Positions 1 to 10,025 of a stretch of 64,000 bases of DNA are shown piece after piece. The first letter of the stretch is position 1. Each line of letters begins with the position of its first letter. Location: contig NC_084827.1 of assembly GCF_033115175.1 (NCBI RefSeq), positions 118,885,701-118,949,700 on the forward strand, in the 5' to 3' direction. The position numbers were made by a program, and so were the translations under genes. The notes beneath the pieces were generated by a model. That model was not told where the DNA came from and did not search any database. It worked only from the letters and a program-made list of their open reading frames with translations. The stretch is from Lepus europaeus. Taxonomy: Eukaryota > Chordata > Mammalia > Lagomorpha > Leporidae.

Positions 1-1101
1 GGAAAAGTGTCGAAGGAAATGCTTCGCTGGGGTACTATCACATATCTGGAGATTCAAGTATTTCCCGGATCGCAGGGAACCCGGCCGTTGGGGAACGGTG
101 CCGACAGAATCCCTCTCCACTCGGCGGCGATCCGTCAACCTTGCCCGCGCCTTCCCTTCCTTCTCCTTGTTTTCTTTTTCCTTCTCCTTGCCGGCCTCTC
201 CTTCCCTGACCTAGCTGCGGCAACCTCATTAGCTCTCACTTTTTGCATCAAATATGCAAGACGCTCCCTCTCCGTGAACCCTGACGCCGAAGACCAAAAA
301 GACCCCCGCGGTGGCGCGAGGGGGCGGTTGCACGATCGCCACCCGGTCCACCTCGGCTCTGTCCCTCCCCGGGAAGGCGGCCCCAGCCCGCCGGCCTCGC
401 CCGCGCCCGCCGCGAACCACCTCACGCACACGCCGAGGCCGCTCGCGCTCTCGCCCGCCCTGCCGGCCCTCTCCTCAGACCTCTGTCCCGCTCCCCTGCG
501 ACAGGGCCCCCCACAAGCCGAGGCTGAGAGACGCCGTGCCGCCTCCTTGCACCCCGTTTACAGGAAAGAAAGGGCGGGTGGGAGAAAGGGGGCCGCAGCG
601 GGACCCCCGGGGCAGACTCCCCGGCCCCGCACCGCGCACACCTCTCCCGTTTCTCCTTTGTCGCGGTTCTCCACTGCTGTGGCGGCGCGCTTCAGCGAGT
701 ACCCTGGGCCCCACGGCGCACAGCCAAGGCCCCAAACCTGGGAGGACTGCTCTGGGGGGTTCGGGAGGATTGTCTTCGGGGAGACCAAGAGCTCAGGACA
801 GAGTTGGGGATGGGGGAGTGGGGTCTGGGCGGCGGGAAACAAACTTTAGAGGACAGAGAGGAGGGGAGATAGCTGGGCGGCAAATACAAAAATAGAAATA
901 ATTTGGGGGGACGCCCGCCAGGCTTCCGTGCCGGCTCCTTCCCCCCAACTCGGGGCAAGTTCCTTTCGGCCTCCCGCGCCCGGGGCGCCCCCTGGCGGCA
1001 GCGGTAGCAGCGGGCAGCGCACGGAGGGCACAGGGGCGCCCCGGGGGACGCCCGGGCACACGCAGAGCGCCAGGCGCGGCCCCCTGGCGGTTGCGACGTA
1101 G
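1..1101 (-). other. EVX2: EVX2 3' UTR and downstream flank
   Basis: This stretch lies just downstream of the EVX2 stop codon on the minus strand and is GC-rich, especially 300-720 and 960-1100. I see no canonical AATAAA on the minus strand here, so the 3' end of the EVX2 transcript cannot be placed. The open frames through it are GC-driven and show no recognisable domain. Two strong CTCF-like motifs sit at its right edge and are listed separately. Confidence 0.6.
985..1093 (-). promoter_or_regulatory. tandem CTCF-like motifs next to the EVX2 stop
   Basis: The plus strand reads GCGCCCCCTGGCGGCA at 985-1000 and GCGGCCCCCTGGCGGTTG at 1076-1093. Both match the reverse complement of the CTCF core (CCACCAGGGGGCGC), so both motifs point along the minus strand, about 90 bases apart. 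CTCF sites are known around EVX2-HOXD13, where they limit contact between the cluster and the digit-side regulatory domain. Occupancy is inferred from the motif only. Confidence 0.55.
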
Positions 1102-1824
1102 TTATCTGGTGAGCGGCGCCTCATCCCTCTGGTCCGGCGGGCTCACAGCCGTCTTGCTAAGCACGGCGGCCGAGTAGGGCAGGAAGCCGCTCTCGGAGCG
1201 CGGCGCCGCGGCGCTGCAACCGAAGTCCGAGGCCCCCGCAGCCCCTGTGCCGCCGCCGCCGCCGCCTCCGCCGCCGCCGCCGCCACCTCGGGAGCCCAGG
1301 GCCGCGGCGGCGGCCGCAGCGGCGGCGGCAGCCGACTGACTGCTGTGGCAACTGAGGCACGAGCAGGGCGCGGAGCCGCCGCTGGGGGGCGCCCCGGCGG
1401 CTGCCGCTGAGGAGGCCGCGGCCGCTGCCGCTGCCGCCGCGGCCGCGGCCGAGGCCGCGCTGTTGAGCCCGGCGGCGGCCGCGGGTGTCTGGTAGAGACC
1501 CGGGTGGCGGAAACTGCACAGCAGCTCCGGCCGGGAGTAGGGGTGCGAGAGGGCGCGGAAGGTGTCCAGCGGACGGATGGAGGTGGCAAAGGGTGACGAA
1601 GCGGCGGCCGCGGCTCCGGAGGCTGCGGCGGCCGCGGCCGCGGCCGTGACGCCCACGTGCGGGTAGTAGTGCAGCGGCACGTGAGAGTGGAAGGGGTAGG
1701 GCAGGCTTCCGGTGGCGGCCGCGTGCGTCATCATGTAGGTGTAGAAGCTGGGGTCGGCTGGGTGCGGCCACGACATGGCCAGGCGCTGCCGCTTGTCCTT
1801 CATGCGCCGATTCTGGAACCACAC
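1102..1824 (-). CDS. EVX2: EVX2 exon 3 (end of homeodomain and C-terminal region)
   Basis: Last coding exon, 240 codons plus TAA. It opens after a CAG acceptor with [14 protein letters not shown], the third recognition helix, which completes the homeodomain. It continues through a conserved [20 protein letters not shown] segment and several long alanine runs. A run of about a dozen glycines and the family C-terminus [13 protein letters not shown] follow. Alanine-rich C-termini are known in Evx proteins and are linked to repression. The frame is open throughout. Confidence 0.95.
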   Translation of the reverse strand: MWFQNRRMKDKRQRLAMSWPHPADPSFYTYMMTHAAATGSLPYPFHSHVPLHYYPHVGVTAAAAAAAASGAAAAASSPFATSIRPLDTFRALSHPYSRPELLCSFRHPGLYQTPAAAAGLNSAASAAAAAAAAAAAASSAAAAGAPPSGGSAPCSCLSCHSSQSAAAAAAAAAAALGSRGGGGGGGGGGGGGTGAAGASDFGCSAAAPRSESGFLPYSAAVLSKTAVSPPDQRDEAPLTR

Positions 1825-3068
1825 CTGCGGGGAGAGTCGCGCCGCGACCCGGGTTAGGGAGCGCCGCGTCTCGCCGGCCTCCACCCCGGCCCTTGCCTCC
1901 CTTTTCCCCGGCCCCCGCGCGGCCTAGCCTGGCCCGGCCTGCTGCGCTCTGACCGGGCCGGACCCCGAGTGCCCTGGCCAGCGGCGTGTGGGCCGCCGTG
2001 CGCGCCCTGTGGCAGCTCCCCGGCGCCTGCTGTTTCTCGTCCCAGTACAACCGCCGCTCTCCCTCCCGCCGCACGCCGGTGCCCAGCCTCGCCGAGCTTC
2101 CGTCTCTGAATCCCGGGATTTGCGCGGGGATTCTGGGCGGCCTCTGAAGGGAGGCTGCGGCGCAGCTTCCCCGCGAGGTCGCCGCGCGCAGTCTTGAGCC
2201 CTCCTGGCTGTAAGGCCCTGCCCCTAGGGGCACGAGTCTGATTTTGCAGGGATGATTTTGTGGAAATTGTGTGCCTTCCGTGAGCGGCGAAAGCAGTGTT
2301 CCCATAAACTGGAGACGGGGCTTTTCTACCCCTCCCAACGCAGTATCTAATAAAGACATCATTCTTCAGAACCCTAAATTAAAGTGAGCCCGACCAAACC
2401 GGAGGGAGACCCGCACAGCCCTCCCCTACCCCCCCGGGGGCGTCCCCTCTTCTTTCCTAGAGTGTCGAACGTTCCCTGACGGGTCCCCCACGTCGCCCAG
2501 CCTCCTGGCTCTCTCTGCCAGACGTAAAATAAAAGTCATATCCTAAAGATACCTATGAGTACGCACAATTTCGTTGTGTTCCTCCTTCCTCCACCCCCAA
2601 GGTTGCCCTTGTCCCTCCGCCCGCGACAAAAATATGTAGGAAACTACTTTCTCAATCGATTTTTTAAAAATACAGCATCCTTTTCTCCATGTTGTAACGA
2701 TTTATGTGGCAAATAAATCTCCAAAATGAAGTTTCCCCTCTGATTCCTGCTGGAGGAACAAAGACCAGCCGGCTTCGCCGCCTGCGGGAAAGCGCTGCGG
2801 TGGGCGCTCGGGCAAAAGCCCGCGGAGGCCAGGGCGTGTTTCCAGCACCCACTCCTCTTTTCAGGGGTCTTACCGGCTCGGGTAGGCCAGCCAGCCGTTC
2901 GGGCTCGGCAGCAAAGAAACAAATAATCCAACTCCTTTGGCGACTACCGCCCGCGAATTTTCAGGCCCTCAGCTAAATCTAGCTAGCCAGAAAGAAGAAA
3001 TGGGAAATAAAGAAATCAACCCAGACGCCCCGAGGGAGGCCAGAGTAGGCGCGCGGGGAACTCGATAC
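1825..3068 (-). other. EVX2: EVX2 intron 2
   Basis: Intron of 1,244 bases with GT at 3068-3067 and AG at 1826-1825 on the minus strand. It splits the homeobox just before the VWFQNRR codons, the intron position characteristic of even-skipped-type genes. The half near exon 3 is GC-rich. The part around 2330-2720 is AT-rich with TAAT-type words, and no separate gene is visible. Confidence 0.85.
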
Positions 3069-3361
3069 CTTGATGGTGGTTTCGGGCAGGTTGAGCGCAG
3101 CGGCCAACTCGCACCGGCGCGGCCGCGACACGTAGTTCTCCCTGTAGAACTCTTTCTCCAGGCGCGCGATCTGTTCGCGAGTGAACGCTGTTCGGTAGCG
3201 CCGCACCTGATCCGCACCAGAGCCGGAACCCCCGAGCGCCGTGCCCGCGCCACTGCCTCCGCCGCCGCCGCCGCCGCCGCCGCCGCCTCCATGCAGGCTG
3301 CCCAGGCCTGAGCCCGACGCCGACGTCGTGGTGCCGGCTGCCGAGCCGCTCTCGGTGAACC
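3069..3361 (-). CDS. EVX2: EVX2 exon 2 (first three quarters of homeodomain)
   Basis: Middle coding exon of 293 bases. With exon 1 it makes exactly 240 codons, so it ends on a codon boundary. It encodes a Ser/Gly-rich linker with a run of about ten glycines, then the homeodomain from [20 protein letters not shown] to NLPETTIK (about residues 195-240). The acceptor is CAG before 3361 and the donor GTATCG begins at 3068. The fit to the EVX family is excellent. Confidence 0.96.
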
Positions 3362-4242
3362 CTGGCAAACAAACAGTAGAAAGTGCATGAGTCTCTGTGG
3401 CGCCCAAAGCCCTGCGCGTGGAAGGGGAGAACGGCGTCGCTCAGGAGAGTCGCTGCTGGAATGGCTGGAGTCTGTCGTGCTTATAAATTGCTGCCGTTAA
3501 TGAAATCAATAAAGTTTGGGGAGCCCTTCATAACCAAGTAATAGGAACTGAATCGTGGAGGATTTGACGGTTTTGAACAATCGGAAATTTTCAAGCGGCC
3601 TGAAAATCGGCCGAGGGAAAACGCCTACTTTCGGGGCGCAGTTTGTTTCTGGCCTCTAACCTTTCTTTTGGGTTTGGCTACTATTTTAAGGTTCGAAACA
3701 CAGCAGCAGCTCAAACTAGAGCCTTTAGTGGGTTGAATCTACGTTTCATCTCTGTGTATGTGTGTGTGTGTCACTGGACCAAGGGTCCAGCAGAGGCGCG
3801 CCTGGAGAGGCTCCCTCCGACTTACCCACAAGAATGCCCCCTCCATCTGACCCCGGGGGCTCAGAGGCGGCGGAGTTCAGAGTAGTTGCCCACGGACCCT
3901 TTCCCAGGAGCAACTCAGCCGCCGGCTGGAAGTCTGTCGGCTCGCCGGGGCTTTTAGACCCGAGCACACAAACATCTCTCAGACTCAATGCCAGAGCCGG
4001 CAGGCCTGGCGCCCTCGGCTCCTCGGGCCTGGGCGGCCCTGGGAGGTGGCACGGGCGCAGGACCTGAGGGCACGGTCCCTGGCGCGAGTCCCGCCCCTGC
4101 CTGAGCCAGCGCTGTCCGGCTCGCTTGCGAAGGGTCGGAGGGGCGCAAAGGCACCGGGAAGGACTGGCGGAGGGGGGTGGGGGTGGGCGCGGAGATGCCA
4201 GGAGGATGGGACTGGAGAGCGCGAAGCGGGCGGCACCGTTAC
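3362..4242 (-). other. EVX2: EVX2 intron 1
   Basis: Intron of 881 bases between the donor GTAACG (from 4242) and the acceptor CAG (3364-3362) on the minus strand. An open frame reads from exon 1 into this intron down to 3746, but it loses all EVX2 similarity after the donor. Around 3480-3610 there is an AT-rich block with TTATAAATTGC and TAATGAAATCAATAAAG, typical homeodomain-site composition. Confidence 0.85.
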
Positions 4243-4669
4243 CTTTGCCATTGTTTTCCTTAAGCGGTGCGGCGCCCAGGCCGCCGGGGGAGCGCAGCGC
4301 GGAGCAGCCCACCTCCACGTCGCTGCTCATGTCGGCCTCGGCGGCCGTCTCTGAATAATGACCCGGCTTCTTGCGGCTCTCTGCGGCGGAGGCGATTTCG
4401 GCGGAGACGGTGCTTTCGCTGCCCGGGTGCTGCAGGTTGAACAAAGTATCTATTTCGAATTTGCCCTTGGTGGGGAGGTCTCCCAGAGCGCCGTGCAGGG
4501 GGGCGGACGGCAGGCGCGGACTGAGCCGAGCCGGGTGCTGCGAATTTTCCAGGGCCTCGAGCACAGCATTGCCAGGAGTGTCGGACAAATTGGAGAACCT
4601 CTTGCCGGCCGTGGGGCTGTGCAGCCCTCTCTCCATCAGAATCATCTCCTTTCTTATTCTCTCCATCAT
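4243..4669 (-). CDS. EVX2: EVX2, even-skipped homeobox 2, exon 1
   Basis: EVX2 is an even-skipped-class homeodomain transcription factor of the nucleus. It is joined to the posterior end of HOXD and is expressed with HOXD13 in distal limb, genital bud and nervous system. The coding sequence is join(4669-4243, 3361-3069, 1824-1102), 480 codons, close to the roughly 476 residues of the human protein. The start is the first ATG of [15 protein letters not shown], the conserved family N-terminus. This exon also holds the conserved segments KRFSNLS and [14 protein letters not shown]. It ends in GENNGKG-type sequence before the GTAACG donor. EVX2 is transcribed divergently from HOXD13, and its reading frame is intact. 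Confidence 0.96.
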
Positions 4670-4947
4670 CTCAGCTTTCTAAAAAATGTCACAGTGGCCC
4701 GGCTGTCCCGTCCTAACGATGGGCTGCGCCTGGGGCTAATTCTCATTCAGTCCCAGCGAGCGCCTCTAAATATTATTATCTCTTTTGGAGGGAGGCGGAA
4801 AAATTGTGGGATGCCAGAGCGAGGGAATGACTGGTCAAAATGACCCATACATCCTTCCGAGCCCGAGATGTCATTCATCAAAAAGTAGCGCCCGCTCGTC
4901 ATTAAGGTACGAATGACGCCGTTCGAATAATCATTTATTGTAACAGG

Positions 4948-4954
4948 TTTATAA
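4948..4954 (-). promoter_or_regulatory. EVX2: candidate EVX2 TATA box
   Basis: On the minus strand TTATAAA lies about 280 bases upstream of the EVX2 ATG, just outside the GC-rich 5' region. The position suits a transcription start near 4920. It is a motif match only. Confidence 0.35.
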
Positions 4955-5499
4955 GCAAATAAATACACGCTCCTGTCAGTGGGTAATGAAGACGGCTTCA
5001 GAGCAGACAAATAGATCCAGGTAGGAGGCGAGAAGAGACAAGAAGTGAGGAAGAAGGCTCCGGTCCTTCGCCCGCTCCGAGCCGGTTCTGCTCGCCCGGG
5101 GGTTTGGCCTCGGGGGTGAAATTGACAGTCTGATTAATAGAGCGCGCCGCGGCACATTTCCCCCTTCATTTAGGGGCATCATTACGCTCGCAGTTTGCTG
5201 GGTTGCCCCTTAGGTCCTAATCATGCAGCTCCTTCCTCATTTTTCCTCGGACACAGATACGTGTTAAATAATAGATAATGCTTTGATTTTTCCAGAGTAG
5301 ATCCTCGCGATGGATTAAAAAAAAAATTTACAAGCTGGGGGCGTGGGGGGGGGGGCAGGGGGAGGATGCAGGAAGAGTTGCGTAAGGAGACCTTGCGCCG
5401 CTCCTGTCTGGATCAGTTATCTCTCGGTTTTCGGAACCAAATATGTATTTTAGTTAACAAATAGGACGCTGCGTTTTCTCCCTCCCTACTTCTTCGCCT

Positions 5500-5506
<7 letters not shown>

Positions 5507-5540
<34 letters not shown>

Positions 5541-5593
5541 GAGAGGAGAGGAGAGAGAGAAAGAGACAGGAGGAACTGGGAAACAGAGGGAGG

Positions 5594-5642
<49 letters not shown>
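5507..5642. repeat. (AG)n microsatellite
   Basis: Long purine tract: an AG run from 5507, imperfect GGAGA and GGGAGA repeats in the middle, then an almost perfect (AG)n run at 5600-5641. Purine mirror tracts of this kind can form triplex DNA and are length-variable. It lies in the divergent EVX2-HOXD13 spacer. Confidence 0.95.
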
Positions 5643-5644
<2 letters not shown>

Positions 5645-5954
5645 CTATCTCATAGAGTTTTGAAAGCGCTTTCTTGCTACGTGGCCGGGGAGGTGCGTTG
5701 GACCCGCGCCTCCAAACGGAAATCATTAGATCTTCTCTGATTTTCTAACAGTTTACAGAATGAGATCTGAACTCGAAGTCCCCGGTTTTTCACTTTTATA
5801 ATCCTGCTGATGGATAGGCTTCTCTCCTACGCATTTTCCCTGGGGGAAAGGAACTAGGCTGGAGGAGAGCAGAATTCGACAGCTAACTTTAAACACAGCC
5901 GCGATTCACAGCGCCACCCGGGCCGCTCCGAATCCACTTTGTACTTGGCTAGCG

Positions 5955-5971
5955 CCCCCCCCCCCCCCCCC
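5955..5971. repeat. poly(C) run
   Basis: Seventeen consecutive C bases followed by TTTCC. The exact length is prone to sequencing error. Confidence 0.9.
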
Positions 5972-8048
5972 TTTCCATTATTTGCGGCAAAGTAGCCGGA
6001 TTTCGAGGTCAAAGGGGGAGAAGAAGCTCGGCCTTCTTCCCCGGCCACCCGCTGCCTCCCTTGCCCTCCTCACTCTCCGTGCTTCTCTGGCCTCGCGTCC
6101 TTACCTGTGGCCCTGGGTAGTCCCGACGCTGAGTCCGGGCGCAGAGAGTCGCCGACCGGCCTGACTGCGGCTCCTTGCGGCCTGAGCTCGGCGGCTGAGC
6201 CTCTCAGCGATAACTTTGATAGTCATAATGACGCCGGTGGCAACCATTTTAACGAAGATCAATCTTCACTCAAGGCCGCTCCTCATCTCCTCGCGCGCTT
6301 GCGCCCCACCCTGCCCAGAGCCCCGAAGCGCCGAGCCCGCCCGCCCACCAGCAGCCCAAGAGGCAAAGATCCGCAGACGCGGGCGGGGACAGGGGAACAC
6401 CGGCGCGGAACGCGGAGGTCGGCCCGCGCGCTCCCGAAGCGGCCGTGAGACCCTGGCAGTCTGGGCTCCGGGCGCGGGTCCCGCATGCCGCCACGGCGCC
6501 AACCCAGACCCCACCAGGGGCCCCCTCCTTCCCTCCCTCCCTCCCGACACACCCAGCGCATCGGGGTGTATTAGGGGCAAACCTAGGATCCCTTTGCCCA
6601 TCTGTCTGTTGGCGCTTTCCTTTTAACCTTGGGCCCGTTGGGGGCGCGTCAGGAATGTAAGGGGAGGCGAGGTGTGAAGTATATGTATATACATATATAC
6701 ACATCTATAGTCAATGCCAAGAGTTTCTCTCCTGTTCCCCTCGGCGCTAACTTATTTCAACAACGCGAGCAGTGCTCAGAAAATCAATTCCACCTCTTTA
6801 ATGCAATAAATGGAAAGCTCTATAGGCCCGCACTGGCTGGGGGGAGGGGGGCGTCGTGGCACCGGGACTGGCCCGCCTCTGCTCCTGCCTGGGTGGCTGC
6901 CTGGCCCCAGCACTCTGCGCGCTCCTCACGCCACTTTCGGACCTTTCCTATCACCGGAGCCCGGCCCTGCAGATGCCCCCACCTGCTCCCTCTCAGCTCC
7001 GCCCAGTTTCACCTTTCGTGGCGGTTGCTGCCTCCCTGACACGGAAAGGCACCCCTCCCCTAGCCATTCCTCTTTCGCTCCGAGGACTGGATCGGGGACC
7101 CTGGTGCAGGCGCTGGTCCTTGGGGACCAAGGCACTTGGCAGGGGTGGGAGGCAAGCTGAGGCGCTGCCGGGCGGAAATCCGCGGATGCCTTTATTGCTG
7201 TCGTTTGGCGCCCCCGTCTGTTTTCCTCGCGGTTTAGGCGACTGTGAGCTGTTTTTCAATCGCGGAGGCTGTTGCTGTAGACTGGGGTACAGACGACCCC
7301 CTTGTTCTATCACCCAGTCCGCGGGTCTCCCACTTCCTCTCTTCCTCTGGGATCTGGCGCTGCAGGTCCCAAAGACTGCGCCAAGCCAGACCTCAATATG
7401 TTGAAGAGAGAAAACACCATTTCTCGGCGACGCTTTGATTCATGAGTCGTTTTGAAAACTTTCGCACTTTTTAAATAACGCCAATCCCACATTTCCAGTA
7501 GGTTTATTACAAAAAGTGCACCGGGGGCCATGTCAGGGAGATTTCTCACAGTAACACACCTCTGATTGTTCCTTCAACTGCGTTTTGCTGACAGTAACCT
7601 TTCCTGAGGCACAGTGAACACTGTGAACATTCCATTTCAGTATTCGATGTCCCTTCAAGTGTTTGGATTCCACACTTCACTAACCTATGTAACGCTCTTA
7701 CTACGCAACTGCTTGAGCTGTTCAGAGCTCACAGCAACCCTGGGAGAGTGCCTCAGCTGTCCCTTTGACACAGGGGCTACGGGACTTGCTCCCGCTTTAA
7801 ACCTGTCTCTGACAATATACCAGTCACAAGGCCGTAGGTTTTGGGTGGCTCTTCTTGTTGTTTTTCTCACTTTGCGTGTCTTGTTTAAACGCAGGCCTAC
7901 CTAGAGAGCAGGAAGCCTTTGTTGAGAAGAGGTGAGCAGGTGGCAGCTCCGTCCACGTTTACTGATGAAAACACCCAGCCTTCGCAGCCTCTCCCAGCGT
8001 GTGGAGGCTGAACCGCAGACTGGCCGGCCCAATGTCCCCAGTGTCTAT

Positions 8049-8067
8049 ACGCGCCCTCTGGGGCTCC
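8049..8067 (-). promoter_or_regulatory. CTCF-like motif between EVX2 and HOXD13
   Basis: The plus strand reads ACGCGCCCTCTGGGGCTCC, a good match to the reverse complement of the CTCF core, so the motif lies on the minus strand like the pair beside EVX2. Binding is not shown by sequence alone. Confidence 0.4.
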
Positions 8068-10008
8068 TACTGTCAACCGGGCAGGGCCCACGCAATAAAG
8101 CAAGACAAGAACCCAACCGACGCCTCGTGGGCCACGGTAAAGATTTCCTGCACATGACATGAAAAGAGCACGCTTTGCTCCAGGGGTGACACAAAGGAGG
8201 CCTAATTTTTCTCGCTTAGGCCTGCACACTCCGTATTTGCTTCCTGAGCAGCGGCGGGTGCTCCGAGGTGACATGTAAACCCTGTGGCCTGAGACTGTAG
8301 GGAACAAAATGGTCCCAAACGCAGGCGACAGGCGCTGGCGGCGCTGCTACAGAGGCCCCGGGGCCGCCACGACCTGGACCTTCGCTTCCGCGAAAGGGCT
8401 CAGGGCGGCTGGGCCACCACCCCGCGGGCCCGCAGCGGGACGCATGCTCACTCAGTAGCAGGGCCTATGGGGGGGGGGGGGCGGCGGGACCGCAGGGCTG
8501 CCAAACTGAGCGCGGTACCCACCGCTGGAGCTTTCGGTTTATAAGGGAAGACGCAGGTTTGTCGACCCCAGGCCTGGCTGCGCACTGGCGGTTCACGCGC
8601 CCACCCTCGGGCGGGTCGTCCTCTCCCGGCCTCCTCTGGGTCTCTGCTTGCTTCTCTCTCCTCGGCCAGCAACCCTGCGCCCCCCGGGGACGTTCTGGGT
8701 GAGGGATTGGGTAGGCACTTCCTCGCTGAACTCTTGTGGCTACGCAGACCCGCCTTCTCTCTGGAGCTCGGGAGTCCTCAGCACAACCGGAAAACTTGCA
8801 GGGACATCTAGCGCCAAGCGCGGGGAACTGCGCGCCTCCGGGCAGGGAAGCCGCGCACAACCGCACGCCGCCTCCGCCTGGCTCTCAACGCACACTCCGT
8901 GCCTAGGCACTTCCTACCCCTCACCCCTTTGCTCGGCCTGTGAGCACGGCGTGGATTCCCCCCTCCAGACAGAGGGCTCTGCGGAATGGATACAGGTAGA
9001 CACACTTGGTTTCTTTCATCTCAAACAGTCGGCAGAGTGAGCATTTTCCTGGACCTTAAGCTGACAGTTTTGTTCAAGAAGTGTATTTGGAGGATAACCC
9101 GACACCTTGAGATGTCGAACAAAACAGCAAATTGCAGTCGCAGCTTTTATTTTCCTAAAAAGGAAACAAATTACCCAGGCCCTCTGGCTCGGGGGCCCTC
9201 CCTTCCCCATACCCCCTAGGCGGTGAGATTGGCGCTTCTCTTACCGGGAACACGCTGCTTAACTCCCCCCTCAGCCCTGGGGAGTTCTCTCCAACCTAGG
9301 CAAGGGCCTGCTGCTCCGCGGGAGGCTAGCCTGATTTCACCGAATTCCACTTCGGATTTGAAGAGGGTTTTGTTGTTGCTGTGGTTGCAAAGGATTGTCA
9401 TTTGATAAAGGCTAATTTGGGCTGTTAAACTCAAAGGCAATGCATCTCAGTCATAGGTAGTACCCAAACGCAGGTTTCCAGTGTCAGGCTGTTCTCACAC
9501 CAAGCTTCTCGTTTTTTGTGCAGCACAACACTAGGAGAGGGAAAATTAACCAGACACAGACTGGGTTAAAAATACTGTTCAGCCAATTCCTCTGGACTCA
9601 AGACTTCACTTTGGAGCTACACTGAATATCTACACTGAATATCTGGCTTCTTACAAGCTAATTAGGAGGGTGTCCTGCACTTCCTGGTTGTGACCTTCCA
9701 GGCAAATGCTTTCAAAGGAGTCCCCACGACCCCACTTGGATAGGATCCTCTCGCCCTGGCCTTAATGGCCACTGATTATGTGGTTAATTGAGCTCATTGC
9801 TGTCTTGGCAAGCACAGCAACTTCCATAAATCTAAATCACAGGCTGCATCCACCCAGTCCCCAGCCCAAGTTGAATACAAGTTAAAGTTCACCTACAAGG
9901 AGAAGAGAGGATGCGACCTGCAGAACAGCACTAATTCTCAGCCAGGGTGCTTTTGGAGGAAAATGAGGAAGAGGAACAAGTTGACGAGGGAGTAAAGTGG
10001 AACTTTGA

Positions 10009-10025
10009 CCACCAGAGGGTCATCC
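10009..10025 (+). promoter_or_regulatory. weaker CTCF-like motif
   Basis: CCACCAGAGGGT at 10009-10020 matches the 5' half of the CTCF motif closely, but the 3' part (CATCC) does not. It is therefore a tentative site, and its plus-strand orientation differs from its neighbours on the left. Confidence 0.25.

Noticed and set aside
3746-4669. A 307-codon minus-strand frame reading through EVX2 exon 1 into intron 1
   Set aside because: EVX2 similarity stops exactly at the GTAACG donor, and exon 2 supplies the expected continuation. The rest is intronic read-through.
7715-7800. A possible minus-strand MIR fragment
   Set aside because: CACAGCAACCCTGGGAG and a following TTTGACACAGGGG resemble MIR in reverse, but the match is short and broken and could be chance.
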